The translations under genes and the position numbers were made by a program. A stretch of 64,000 bases of DNA, taken from contig NZ_CP026004.1 of the NCBI RefSeq assembly GCF_003086895.1, forward strand, positions 1,089,663 through 1,153,662, written 5' to 3'. Origin of the DNA: Stenotrophomonas sp. ESTM1D_MKCIP4_1 (GTDB lineage: Bacteria > Pseudomonadota > Gammaproteobacteria > Xanthomonadales > Xanthomonadaceae). The notes beneath the pieces are model-generated. The model was not told the DNA's origin. It searched no databases and saw only the letters and a program-made list of their open reading frames with translations. Shown here piece after piece: positions 18,218 through 27,192 of the stretch; within the stretch, counting starts at the first letter, position 1; each line of letters starts with the position of its first letter.

Positions 18218-18616
18218 TTAGAGCGCAGCGTCCTTGAGCTTCTTCAGCGGGCGCACCTTCAGCTTGGTGGTGGCCGGCTTGGCAGCGAACCACTGCTCTT
18301 CCTTGGTGAACGGGTTGATGCCCTTGCGCTTCGGCTTGGCCGGCACATTGACGGTGGAGATCTTCAGCAGGCCCGGCAGGGTGAAGGAGCCAGCGCCCTT
18401 CTTGTGCACCGAGGAAGCGACAGCGCTTTCCAGCGAGGCCAGCACCGCGCGCACGTCCTTGGCGACAACGCCGGACGCTTCAGCGATGTGTGCAACCAGG
18501 CCCGACTTGGTCAGCACTTCCTTGATCGGCTTCGGAGCGGCCGGCTTGGCGGCAGCCTTCGTCGCGACTTTCTTCACTGCCTTTTTCGGGGCAGCCTTCT
18601 TAGCGGTCTTTGCCAT
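18218..18616 (-). CDS. HU-family DNA-binding protein with Lys/Ala-rich tail
   Basis: 132 residues from ATG 18616. Residues 1-30 are a histone H1-like Lys/Ala/Pro extension (MAKTAKKAAPKKAVKKVATK). Residues about 31-132 match the HU/IHF fold: LTKSGLVAHIAEASGVVAKDVRAVL, then KKGAGSFTLPGLLKISTVNV and a C-terminal basic arm. It is a nucleoid-associated protein. The extension is common in xanthomonads and may tune DNA compaction or be post-translationally modified. It has its own promoter and terminator and stands as a single-gene unit. Confidence 0.93.
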   Translation of the reverse strand: MAKTAKKAAPKKAVKKVATKAAAKPAAPKPIKEVLTKSGLVAHIAEASGVVAKDVRAVLASLESAVASSVHKKGAGSFTLPGLLKISTVNVPAKPKRKGINPFTKEEQWFAAKPATTKLKVRPLKKLKDAAL

Positions 18617-18986
18617 GGTTTCCTGTTCCGTGAACGGTTGGTTGTGTGGTCGGCGCCGAACCCCGTCGGCAAGCGCAATGTAGGGCAACTCTCGAGCGCC
18701 GCCAATAGCCCGGAGCGCTGAAAGTGCATGTTTTTTCATATCCAGGCCGATTCAGTACATGTCCGGAAGCGGCGAAACAGCTGCTGCGCTGCACTGCGCA
18801 ATACCGGTCGCCGTTGCCATGGAATGCGCGAAACCCCTGAAAACAAGGGAAAAATCCGCCGCGCACTGGCGAGGAAGTGTCCACCGGCCAGGCCCGGGAC
18901 AGCGGCACGCCCTGCGGCGGAGCGACGCAGGGCTAACGCGTTCCGTGCGAAGGTGACCGTTCATCACCGCCACGCAGGAGCAGCAC
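18617..18986. promoter_or_regulatory. divergent intergenic region, HU promoter candidate
   Basis: 370 bp between the HU-like and OsmC genes. On the minus strand a plausible promoter for HU is -35 TTGGCG (18700-18705), spacer 17, -10 TACATT (18677-18682), giving a start about 55 bp before the ATG. OsmC has an AGGAG ribosome site at 18974. No operator, repeat or further gene was seen. Confidence 0.5.
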
Positions 18987-19418
18987 ATGGGAATCTCGCG
19001 ACAGGCCACCGCGCACTGGGAAGGGGACCTCAAGTCGGGCAAGGGCCAGTTGAGCACGCCGCAGAGCGGGCTGCTGGACAAGACCCGCTATGGCTTCAAC
19101 AGCCGGTTTGGCGACGAGAAGGGCACCAACCCGGAAGAACTGATCGCCGCTGCGCACGCCGGCTGTTTCACCATGGCGCTGTCGGCCAAGCTGGGCGATG
19201 CCGGGTTTACACCGACCTCGCTGGATACCGAAGCCAAGGTCGATCTGTCGATGGAAGGTGGCCCGCAGCTGTCGCAGATCCGGCTGAAGGTGAAGGCCGT
19301 GGTGCCCGGCATTGACGCCGCGCAGTTCCGTGCGATTGCCGATGACGCCAAGCAGAACTGCCCGGTGTCCAAGGCACTGAGCGCGGTGCCGATCAGCCTG
19401 GAAGCCGAGCTGGGCTGA
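18987..19418 (+). CDS. OsmC family peroxiredoxin-like protein
   Basis: 143 residues. The two redox Cys of the OsmC/Ohr fold are present: C60 in AAAHAGCFTMALS and C125 in KQNCPVSKAL. The upstream GTNPEELIAAAH block is typical of the OsmC branch rather than Ohr. It is a cytoplasmic thiol peroxidase reducing organic hydroperoxides, usually induced in stress. ATG 18987 has an AGGAG site upstream. It stands alone, with GTAG palindromes after the stop. Confidence 0.95.
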   Translation: MGISRQATAHWEGDLKSGKGQLSTPQSGLLDKTRYGFNSRFGDEKGTNPEELIAAAHAGCFTMALSAKLGDAGFTPTSLDTEAKVDLSMEGGPQLSQIRLKVKAVVPGIDAAQFRAIADDAKQNCPVSKALSAVPISLEAELG

Positions 19419-19420
19419 GG

Positions 19421-19529
19421 GTAGTGCCGGCCGCTGGCCGGCAATCGAGGCAACAGGTAGTGCCGACCGCTGGCCGGCAACCGAATGATGCAGAGGTCCA
19501 GGTAGCAGCCGGCCAGCGGCCGGCTCTAC
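19421..19529. repeat. triple GTAG palindrome cluster
   Basis: Three GTAG-type units in 109 bp: two direct (19421 and 19457 area, the second with variant GACCGC) and one inverted ending in CTAC. It lies between the convergent OsmC and first PhzF genes. Confidence 0.9.
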
Positions 19530-19542
19530 CCCCCCAGCGCAA

Positions 19543-20421
19543 TCACCAATCAATGGTCCCGGCAATCACCGTCTGCACCTGGCCGCCGGACCACACCTCG
19601 CCGGCCTCATCCACGCGCAGGGTCAGCCGCGCATCGTGGCCGGCCTCGCGGCCCTGGCTGACTTCATACGGCTCGCTGCCGCGCGGAAGCGCGCCGCGCA
19701 GGTCCAGCCAGGCAGCCAGCACGGCGTTGGCCGCACCGGACGCGGCATCCTCGAAGCGCCGTCCGTTGCCGACGAAGGCGCGCACGGCCAGATCGAACCC
19801 TTCGCTGCCATCGCTGAACGCATAGGCGAACACCCCCATGCTGTCGGTCGATTCGGCCAGGGTGGCGACCGCATCCCAGTCCGGCTGCAGTGCACGCAGC
19901 GCGGCTTCATCGGCGACCTGTACCACCCACCAGCTGCGGCCGCCCTGCATGCGTGCCGGTGGCAGCTCGCCCAGCGGCCAGCCGTTCAATGCCGCCTGCA
20001 GGCGCGGGTCGTCGGCGCGTGCGGTTTCGGCCAGCTGCGCACGCGGGGTGCGGATGGCGATGCGCTGCCCGGCGCCTTCGCCGATCACCTGCAGCGGCAG
20101 CGCACCGGCGATGCCGTCCTGCACCAGCACGCCATCGACCGCCTTGGCCAGACCCGCGTGCAGCACCGCATGGGCGGTGCCGACACTGGGATGGCCCGCG
20201 AAGGGCACCTCTTTCTGCGGGCTGAACATGCGCAGGCGGTAGCTGCTGCCTGCGCTCTGCGGAGCGAAGACGAACGTGGTTTCCGGCAGCCGGGTCCAGC
20301 GGGCGATGGCCTGCATGGTGGTGTCGTCCAGACCCTCGGCGTCCAGCACCACGGCCAGCGGGTTGCCGGCGCCGGCGCGCGGGGAGAACACATCCAGTTG
20401 CAGGAAACGGCGTGCGGACAT
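19543..20421 (-). CDS. PhzF family phenazine-biosynthesis-like isomerase, copy 1
   Basis: 292 residues from ATG 20421, chosen because AGGAG lies 10 bp upstream; another in-frame ATG is at 20442. FLQLDVFSPRAGAGNPLAVV and the LPETTFVF block with catalytic Glu47 are the PhzF-fold hallmarks, and PFAGHPSVGTAHAVL is the second conserved strand-loop. PhzF proteins are DAP-epimerase-fold isomerases or epimerases. Outside phenazine operons, which are absent here, their substrates are largely unknown. A paralogue of identical length lies directly upstream. Confidence 0.9.
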   Translation of the reverse strand: MSARRFLQLDVFSPRAGAGNPLAVVLDAEGLDDTTMQAIARWTRLPETTFVFAPQSAGSSYRLRMFSPQKEVPFAGHPSVGTAHAVLHAGLAKAVDGVLVQDGIAGALPLQVIGEGAGQRIAIRTPRAQLAETARADDPRLQAALNGWPLGELPPARMQGGRSWWVVQVADEAALRALQPDWDAVATLAESTDSMGVFAYAFSDGSEGFDLAVRAFVGNGRRFEDAASGAANAVLAAWLDLRGALPRGSEPYEVSQGREAGHDARLTLRVDEAGEVWSGGQVQTVIAGTIDW

Positions 20422-20467
20422 CGGGGGGAACTCCTGATTCAAATATTGCGCAGCTTAGCGCGCCGTT

Positions 20468-20537
20468 GTAGAGCCGAGCCCATGCTCGGCTGTGTCGGAG
20501 CATGAGAAGAAGCAGCCGAGCGTTGGCTCGGCGCTAC
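20468..20537. repeat. GTAGAGCCGAGC palindrome pair between PhzF paralogues
   Basis: GTAGAGCCGAGCCCATGCTC ... then an inverted copy GCCGAGCGTTGGCTCGGC-GCTAC. The terminal CTAC (20534-20537) contains the TAG stop codon of PhzF copy 2 on the minus strand. Confidence 0.9.
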
Positions 20538-21412
20538 CTCCAATGGATGCTGCCGTCGATGACCGGCTGTACCTGGCCGCCGATCCACACCGTGCCTCCG
20601 GCTTCCACCCGTACGTGGACGCGACCGTCGCGGCCGACTTCGCGGCCTTGGCTGGCCACATACGCGTCGCTGCCGCCGGGCAGGGCGCCCCGTTCACGCA
20701 GCCAGGCGCCAATCAGCGCGTTGGCGCTGCCGGTCACCGGGTCCTCGGGTACGTTCACCGCGTCGCCGGGGCAGAACGCGCGCACCACCCGGGCATGCTC
20801 TGCTGCCGCTTCATCGGCGAACACCGCCACGCCGGTTGCACCGGTCGCATTGGTCCAGTCGCGCAGGGCGGCCATGTCAGGGGCCAGGCCGCGCACGGCA
20901 GCGGCATCACGCAGCGGCAGCAGCCACCAGCGCGGGCCGTTGTCCCACAGTTCGGGTGCGTGGCCGCTGGCGGCCAGGTCCAGCAGGGGGGCCGGCACCG
21001 GGCCGGGCGCGGTGGGCAGGTGGCGGGCCGGTGGGCTGGCCAGTTCGATGGTCGGTGCATCGGCCGGGCCGCTCACCCGCACCGGCAGCAGGCCGGCGGC
21101 GCATTGTTGGACCAGCGCGCCGCCCTCGCGTGGTGTGGCCAGGCCGCAGGTCACCGCTGCCCAGGCCGCGCCAACACTGGGGTGGCCGGCGAACGGCAGC
21201 TCGCTGCCCGGGGTAAAGATGCGGATGTGGTAATCCGCGCCGGGGGCGCTGGGCTGCAGGAAGAACACCGTCTCGGACAGGTTCAGCCAGGCGGCCAGCG
21301 CCTGCATGCGCTCGCCGGACAGCCCGTCGGCGCCCAGCACCACGCCCAGCGGGTTGCCGGTACCGGGCTGGTGGGCGAAGACATCAAGCTGCAGGTAACG
21401 GAAGGCGGCCAT
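20534..21412 (-). CDS. PhzF family isomerase, copy 2
   Basis: 292 residues if started at ATG 21412 (MAAFRYLQLDVF), which aligns end to end with copy 1; an in-frame ATG at 21424 would add four residues and neither has a clear ribosome site. Glu47 in NLSETVFFLQ is conserved, and PFAGHPSVGAAWAAV is present. Only moderately similar to copy 1, so an old duplication. The TAG stop is part of the GTAG head of a palindrome. The start is close to the divergent LysAC gene (75 bp). Confidence 0.88.
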   Translation of the reverse strand: MAAFRYLQLDVFAHQPGTGNPLGVVLGADGLSGERMQALAAWLNLSETVFFLQPSAPGADYHIRIFTPGSELPFAGHPSVGAAWAAVTCGLATPREGGALVQQCAAGLLPVRVSGPADAPTIELASPPARHLPTAPGPVPAPLLDLAASGHAPELWDNGPRWWLLPLRDAAAVRGLAPDMAALRDWTNATGATGVAVFADEAAAEHARVVRAFCPGDAVNVPEDPVTGSANALIGAWLRERGALPGGSDAYVASQGREVGRDGRVHVRVEAGGTVWIGGQVQPVIDGSIHWR

Positions 21413-21487
21413 CGGCGGGTCCATTGGGCTTAGAATCGAAGGTTCCGCCCCCTCGGGCGGCTTCCCCACATTACACATAGCCTATCC

Positions 21488-24082
21488 ATGTCAGTTTCCC
21501 CTCTTGTCGATCGTTGGATCGTACTGAAGTTCGGCGGCACCTCGGTGTCGCGTCGCCACCGCTGGGACACGATCGGGAAACTGGCTAAAAAACGCGCGGA
21601 AGAGACCGGTTCGCGCGTGCTGGTGGTCGTCTCGGCGCTGTCCGGGGTCACCAACGAACTGACCGCGATCGCCGATGGCGCACCGGACAGCCGCGATCGC
21701 GTGGCGGCCCTGGTGGAACGCCATGAGGGCTTCCTGGCCGAGCTCGGCCTGGGCCGCGAGGTGCTGGCTGAACGCCTGGCCGCCCTGCAGGGCCTGCTTG
21801 ATGACCCGCGCGCGGCCAACCGTCCGCTGGAATGGCAGGCCGAAGTGCTGGGCCAGGGCGAACTGCTGTCCTCGACCCTGGGCGCGGCCTACCTGCACGC
21901 CTCGGGCCTGGACATGGGCTGGATGGACGCCCGCCAGTGGCTGGATGCGATGCCGCCGCAGCCGAACCAGAGCGAGTGGTCGCAGCGCCTGTCGGTGAAC
22001 TGCCAGTGGCGTGCCGATGCGGACTGGATGCAGCGCTTCCGCGCCCAGCCGACCCGCCTGCTGATCACCCAGGGCTTCATTTCCCGCCACGCCGATGGCG
22101 GTACCGCCATCCTCGGCCGCGGTGGTTCGGATACCTCGGCGGCGTACTTCGGTGCGCTGCTGGGCGCCAGCCGCGTGGAAATCTGGACCGACGTGCCGGG
22201 CATGTTCAGCGCCAATCCCAAGGACGTGCCCGACGCGCGCCTGCTGACCCGCCTGGACTATTACGAAGCACAGGAAATCGCCACCACCGGCGCCAAGGTG
22301 CTGCACCCGCGTTCGATCAAGCCGTGCCGCGATGCCGGCGTGCCGATGGCCATCCTCGATACCGAGCGCCCGGAACTGCCGGGCACCAGCATCGACGGCA
22401 GCGCTGCCCCGGTGCCGGGCGTGAAGGCGATCAGCCGCCGCAACGGCATCGTGCTGGTGTCGATGGAAGGCATCGGCATGTGGCAGCAGGTCGGCTTCCT
22501 GGCCGATGTGTTCGGCCTGTTCAAGAAGCACGGCCTGTCGGTGGACCTGATCGGTTCGGCCGAAACCAACGTCACCGTGTCGCTGGACCCGTCCGAGAAC
22601 CTGGTCAACACCGATGTGCTGGCCGCGCTGTCGGCTGATCTTTCGCAGATCTGCAAGGTGAAGGTGATCGTGCCCTGCGCGGCCATCACCCTGGTCGGCC
22701 GTGGCATGCGTTCGCTGCTGCACAAGCTGTCGGACGTGTGGGCCACCTTCGGCCGCGAGCGCGTGCACATGATCTCGCAGTCGTCCAACGACCTGAACCT
22801 GACCTTCGTCATCGACGAGGCCGATGCCGATGGCCTGCTGCCGATCCTGCACGCCGAGCTGATCGACAGCGGCGCGATGCCGGTGGAAGAAACCGAAGTG
22901 TTTGGCCCGCGCTGGCGCGAAATTGCTGGTACCGTGCGCCCGCGTGGTACGCCGTGGTGGCGTGGCCAGCGTGCGCACCTGCTGCAGCTGGCCGATGCCG
23001 GTACGCCGCGCTACGTCTACCACCTGCCCACCGTGCGCGCCCGTGCGCGTGCGCTGGCGGCGATCAAGCCGATCGACCAGCGTTACTACGCGATCAAGGC
23101 CAACAGCCACCCGGCCATCCTGCAGTTGCTGGAAGCCGAAGGGTTCGGCCTGGAATGCGTCTCGCACGGCGAACTGAAGCATGTGTTCCAGCACCTGCCG
23201 GAACTGTCGCCCAAGCGCGTGCTGTTCACCCCCAGTTTCTGCCCGCGCGGCGAATACGAGGCCGCGTTCGCGCTCGGCGTCACCGTCACCGTGGACAACG
23301 TGGATGCGCTGCAGCGCTGGCCGGACCTGTTCCGCAACCGTGAGCTGTGGCTGCGCGTGGATCTGGGCCGTGGCGAAGGTCACCATGCCAAGGTGCGTAC
23401 CGGCGGCAAGGATTCCAAGTTCGGCCTGCCGATCGCCCGCGTGGATGAGTTCGTGCGCGTGGCCACCGAGCTGGGCACCCGCGTGGTCGGCCTGCACGCG
23501 CACCTGGGCAGCGGCGTGGAAACCGCACAGCACTGGCGCCTGATGTGCGATGAGCTGGCCGGATTCGCCCGCCGCATCGGCAGCGTGCAGACCATCGACA
23601 TCGGCGGCGGCCTGCCGATTCCGTACAGCGAGGAAGACGAGCCGTTCGACCTGGATGCCTGGGCCGAGGGCCTGGCGGAGGTCAAGGCGCTGCATCCGGC
23701 GTTCCGTCTGGCCATCGAACCGGGTCGCTATCTGGTGGCCGAATCGGGCGTGCTGCTGACCCACGCCACCCAGGTGGTGGAAAAGGACGGCGTGCGCCGC
23801 GTCGGCCTGGACGCCGGCATGAACACGCTGATGCGCCCGGCCCTGTACGACGCCTGGCATGACATCGAGAACCTGAGCCGCCAGGGCGGGTATGCCGAGG
23901 CGGCATTCGATGTGGTGGGTCCGATCTGCGAATCCAGCGATGTGTTCGGCAAGCGCCGCAAGCTGCCGGTGTCCACCGCACCGGACGACGTGATGCTGAT
24001 CGCCGATGCCGGTGCCTACGGCTATGTGATGTCCAATACCTACAACCAGCGGGCGATGCCGCGCGAAGACGTGATCGAGTGA
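21488..24082 (+). CDS. bifunctional aspartate kinase / diaminopimelate decarboxylase
   Basis: 864 residues joining the first and last steps of the DAP route to lysine. The N-terminal kinase (about 1-460) has LKFGGTSVS at 13-21, GRGGSDTSAAYFGALLGA, and two ACT segments (about 310-460) for allosteric control by lysine. The C-terminal decarboxylase (about 490-864) is a fold-III PLP enzyme: YYAIKANSHP with PLP Lys537, HLGSGVET, IDIGGGLPIPY, EPGRYLVAESG and CESSDVFG with the active Cys. Such LysC-LysA fusions are typical of Xanthomonadaceae. It lies immediately upstream of murL and murD2, which also serve peptidoglycan precursors. Confidence 0.96.
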   Translation: MSVSPLVDRWIVLKFGGTSVSRRHRWDTIGKLAKKRAEETGSRVLVVVSALSGVTNELTAIADGAPDSRDRVAALVERHEGFLAELGLGREVLAERLAALQGLLDDPRAANRPLEWQAEVLGQGELLSSTLGAAYLHASGLDMGWMDARQWLDAMPPQPNQSEWSQRLSVNCQWRADADWMQRFRAQPTRLLITQGFISRHADGGTAILGRGGSDTSAAYFGALLGASRVEIWTDVPGMFSANPKDVPDARLLTRLDYYEAQEIATTGAKVLHPRSIKPCRDAGVPMAILDTERPELPGTSIDGSAAPVPGVKAISRRNGIVLVSMEGIGMWQQVGFLADVFGLFKKHGLSVDLIGSAETNVTVSLDPSENLVNTDVLAALSADLSQICKVKVIVPCAAITLVGRGMRSLLHKLSDVWATFGRERVHMISQSSNDLNLTFVIDEADADGLLPILHAELIDSGAMPVEETEVFGPRWREIAGTVRPRGTPWWRGQRAHLLQLADAGTPRYVYHLPTVRARARALAAIKPIDQRYYAIKANSHPAILQLLEAEGFGLECVSHGELKHVFQHLPELSPKRVLFTPSFCPRGEYEAAFALGVTVTVDNVDALQRWPDLFRNRELWLRVDLGRGEGHHAKVRTGGKDSKFGLPIARVDEFVRVATELGTRVVGLHAHLGSGVETAQHWRLMCDELAGFARRIGSVQTIDIGGGLPIPYSEEDEPFDLDAWAEGLAEVKALHPAFRLAIEPGRYLVAESGVLLTHATQVVEKDGVRRVGLDAGMNTLMRPALYDAWHDIENLSRQGGYAEAAFDVVGPICESSDVFGKRRKLPVSTAPDDVMLIADAGAYGYVMSNTYNQRAMPREDVIE

Positions 24083-24168
24083 TCGCGACCCGCGCGCTGC
24101 ACCCGCCCACCGACACGCCCCGCGCCCATGCGCGGGCCGTGCCTGACCGTGCTTGAACTGGATCCACC

Positions 24169-25521
24169 ATGACTGCTTTCGATAAACACCAGGTTTCCCG
24201 CTTCCGCTTCGTCCGCTGCGAATTCGCTGCGGATACCGGCGTGGCCAGGCTGGTCTACGCCTTCGATGACGGCCCGGAAATGGTGGAAACCATCACCGTG
24301 CCCGGCGCGCCGTTCGTGCTGGACGAGGCGCGTGCGGCGGCGGTGCAGCGTGCGCTGCAGCTGCTGCACCTGATTGCCGGCGTCAGCTACTACAAGGCGG
24401 GCGTGCCGGAAACGGTCAGCATCGACAGCTATGCGATCGATGCCGATACCGCTGCCCTGGTGGAAACGGTCTACCTCAACGGCCTGGGTGAATTCGCCTA
24501 CCGCAACGGCCTGAACCTGCGCGGGCGCTTCCGCCTGCCGGTGCAGGGCGAAACGGTGCAGGCGCCGGTGCTGGGCCTGCATCCGCATGCGCTGGTGGCC
24601 ATCGGCGGCGGCAAGGATTCGCTGGTCAGCATCGAAGCGCTGCGCCGTGCCGGCGTGGATGAAACGGTGACCTGGATTGGCGGCTCGCAGCTGATCCGCG
24701 CCTGCGCCGAGCGCACCGGCCTGCCGACCCTGAACCTGGGGCGCGCGCTGGCGCCGGAACTGTTCGAGTTGAACCGCCAGGGCGCGTGGAACGGGCACAT
24801 CCCGGTGACGGCCGTGAACTCGGCGATCATGGTGCTGGCCGCGCTGCTGCAGGGCGTGGACCAGGTGGTGTTCTCCAACGAGCGTTCGGCCAGCTATGGC
24901 AGCCAGATTCCGGGCACCGGCGAAGTGAACCACCAGTGGTCCAAGGGCTGGGCGTTCGAGCAGGCCTTTGGAAGCCACGTGCAGAAGCAGGTGGCGGCCG
25001 ATCTGCAGTACTACTCGCTGCTGCGCCCGATGTCGGAGCTGGCGGTGGCCCGCCAGTTCGCCAAGAGCGATTTCTACGACGCGCATTTCTCCAGCTGCAA
25101 CCGCAATTTCCACATCCTGGGCGAGCGCCCGGTGAACCGCTGGTGCGGCGTCTGCCCGAAGTGCCACTTCGTGTTCCTGGCGCTGGCCCCGTTCATGCCC
25201 AAGACCCGGCTGGTGCGCATCTTCGGCCGCAACCTGCTGGACGATGCCGGCCAGGCCGGTGGCTTCGATGCGCTGCTGGAATTCCAGGATCACAAGCCGT
25301 TCGAGTGCGTGGGCGAAGGGCGCGAATCGCGTGCGGCGATGGCCACCCTGGCGCAGCGCCCGGAATGGAAGGAAGACGTGCTGGTGAAGCGCTTCTGCAA
25401 CGAGATCCAGCCGCAGCTGGAGGCCGCTGAACTGGAACTGGCACCGCTGCTGCAGCTGCAGGGCGAGCACCGCATTCCGGCCGCGCTGTGGGAACGTGTG
25501 CGTGAAGATTTCGCAGCTTGA
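24169..25521 (+). CDS. murL: UDP-MurNAc-L-Ala-L-Glu epimerase MurL
   Basis: 450 residues. It matches the MurL family of xanthomonads, which epimerises the terminal L-Glu of UDP-MurNAc-L-Ala-L-Glu to D-Glu, bypassing glutamate racemase. Visible marks are an ATP/PP-loop-like [16 protein letters not shown] (about 143-158), [14 protein letters not shown], and a Cys-rich stretch [10 protein letters not shown] ... [14 protein letters not shown] with five Cys. It overlaps murD2 by about 20 bp, the arrangement known from Xanthomonas oryzae where the pair was characterised. Cytoplasmic. Confidence 0.93.
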   Translation: MTAFDKHQVSRFRFVRCEFAADTGVARLVYAFDDGPEMVETITVPGAPFVLDEARAAAVQRALQLLHLIAGVSYYKAGVPETVSIDSYAIDADTAALVETVYLNGLGEFAYRNGLNLRGRFRLPVQGETVQAPVLGLHPHALVAIGGGKDSLVSIEALRRAGVDETVTWIGGSQLIRACAERTGLPTLNLGRALAPELFELNRQGAWNGHIPVTAVNSAIMVLAALLQGVDQVVFSNERSASYGSQIPGTGEVNHQWSKGWAFEQAFGSHVQKQVAADLQYYSLLRPMSELAVARQFAKSDFYDAHFSSCNRNFHILGERPVNRWCGVCPKCHFVFLALAPFMPKTRLVRIFGRNLLDDAGQAGGFDALLEFQDHKPFECVGEGRESRAAMATLAQRPEWKEDVLVKRFCNEIQPQLEAAELELAPLLQLQGEHRIPAALWERVREDFAA

Positions 25522-26911
25522 GGGAAAGCGCGTTGCGCTGTGGGGCTGGGGGCGTGAAGGCCGCGCGGCGTTTGCCGTGCTGCGCGCGCGCCTGCCTTCG
25601 CTGTCCCTGAGCCTGTTCTGCCCGGCCGCCGAGGCCGAGGCGGCACGCGCCGAAACGCAGGGCGTGCTGGACGTGCGTGGCGAGGCAACCGCCGAGGCGC
25701 TGGCCGCGTTCGAGGTCGTCATCAAGTCGCCCGGCATCAGCCCCTACCAGCCGATCGCGTTGGCGGCGGCGGGGCAGGGCACCACCTTCATCGGTGGCAC
25801 CGCGCTGTGGTTTGCCGAGCACGCGGGCGCCGATGGCATCGTGCACGACACCGTGTGCGTGACCGGCACCAAGGGCAAGAGCACCACCACGGCGCTGGTC
25901 GCACACCTGCTGCGCGCGGCCGGCCATCGCACCGGCCTGGTCGGCAACATCGGCCTGCCGCTGCTGGAAGTGCTGGACCCGCAGCCCGCGCCGGACTACT
26001 GGGCGGTGGAACTGTCCAGCTACCAGACCGGTGAAGTGGCACGCAGTGGCGCCCGCCCGCAGGTGGCGGTGGTGCTGAACCTGTTCCCCGAACACCTGGA
26101 CTGGCACGGCAGCGAGCAGCGCTACATCGAAGACAAGCTGCGGCTGGTGACCGAAGCCGCACCGCGCATTGCCGTGCTGAACGCCATCGACCTGCACCTG
26201 GCTGCGCTTTCGCTGCCGGACAGCGAGGTGGTCTGGTTCAACCAGCCGCAGGGCTGGCACATGCGCGGAGACATCGTGCACCGTGGTGAACAGCCCGTGT
26301 TCGATACCCGCAACACCCCGCTGCCAGGCCGCCACAACCGCGGCAACCTGTGCGCGGTACTGGCGGCACTGGAAGCACTGGGGCTGGATGCCGTGGCGCT
26401 GGCCCCGGCGGTGCAGGATTTCCGCCCGCTGCCCAACCGCCTGCAGCGCATCGGCGCGGCCGCCGGCCTGACCTACGTCAACGATTCCATCAGCACCACG
26501 CCGCACGCCAGCCTGGCCGCGCTGGAGTGCTTCGCCGGCCAGCGCATCGCGCTGCTGGTGGGCGGGCACGATCGTGGCCTGGACTGGACCGATTTCATGC
26601 AGCACATGGCGCATGACGTACCGCCGGTGGAGATCGTGACCATGGGCAGCAACGGCCCGCGCATCCACGCCATGCTGCAGCCGCTGGCCGATGCCGGCCG
26701 TTTTGGCCTGCATGCGGCGGGTGATCTGCCCGAGGCAATGGCGCTTGCGCGTGCCGCATTGGGGGCGCAGGGCGGGGTGGTGCTGCTGTCGCCGGGCGCG
26801 CCCAGTTTTGGTGCCTACCGCGATTACGTGGCCCGCGGCCGCCATTTCGCCGAGCTGGCCGGATTCGAGCCGGACAGCATCAGCGCGATTCCGGGCCTGG
26901 GCATCGGCTGA
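25502..26911 (+). CDS. murD2: UDP-MurNAc-L-alanine--L-glutamate ligase MurD2
   Basis: 469 residues from GTG 25502 ([19 protein letters not shown]); GTG 25496 two codons upstream is an alternative. The Mur ligase ATP loop is GTKGKSTTT at 122-130, then ELSSYQTGE and HLDWHG, NSISTT-like [12 protein letters not shown] and [13 protein letters not shown] as in MurD. Unlike MurD it is thought to add L-Glu, with MurL then epimerising it. That specificity is taken from the linked murL, not from visible residues. Translationally coupled to murL. Downstream come the 87-bp repeats. Confidence 0.92.
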   Translation: MKISQLEGKRVALWGWGREGRAAFAVLRARLPSLSLSLFCPAAEAEAARAETQGVLDVRGEATAEALAAFEVVIKSPGISPYQPIALAAAGQGTTFIGGTALWFAEHAGADGIVHDTVCVTGTKGKSTTTALVAHLLRAAGHRTGLVGNIGLPLLEVLDPQPAPDYWAVELSSYQTGEVARSGARPQVAVVLNLFPEHLDWHGSEQRYIEDKLRLVTEAAPRIAVLNAIDLHLAALSLPDSEVVWFNQPQGWHMRGDIVHRGEQPVFDTRNTPLPGRHNRGNLCAVLAALEALGLDAVALAPAVQDFRPLPNRLQRIGAAAGLTYVNDSISTTPHASLAALECFAGQRIALLVGGHDRGLDWTDFMQHMAHDVPPVEIVTMGSNGPRIHAMLQPLADAGRFGLHAAGDLPEAMALARAALGAQGGVVLLSPGAPSFGAYRDYVARGRHFAELAGFEPDSISAIPGLGIG

Positions 26912-26922
26912 TCCACCGGCCC

Positions 26923-27143
26923 GGGGTCGGATCCCTTTCCGCAGGAAAGGGCTCTGACCCCAGCGGGATCGTGTGCACGGCCATCCACGCATGGCGTGGC
27001 TCTACTGCAGGGGTCGGATCCCTTTCCGCAGGAAAGGGCTCTGACCCCTGCGGGATCGCGTGCACGGCCATCCACGCATGGCGTGGCTCTACTGCCGGGG
27101 TAGATCCCTTTCCGCAGGAAAGGGCTCTGACCCCAGCGAATTG
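26923..27143. repeat. tandem array of 87-bp composite units (about 2.5 copies)
   Basis: Family A palindromes begin at 26923, 27010 and 27097, exactly 87 bp apart: GGGGTCGGATCCCTTTCC-GCA-GGAAAGGGCTCTGACCCC. Each of the first two is followed by a linker and an inverted GTAG element ATCCACGCATGGCGTGG-CTCTAC (26983-27005, 27070-27092). The third copy breaks off after its palindrome, whose head is degenerate (GGGGTAGATCCC). Read on the minus strand, each unit is GTAG hairpin, then linker, then palindrome, as in the 103-bp array. Confidence 0.93.
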
Positions 27144-27192
27144 CAGGGGCGAGTTACGATCGGCGCATTCCCGGACGGATTCGAGAAGCCCG

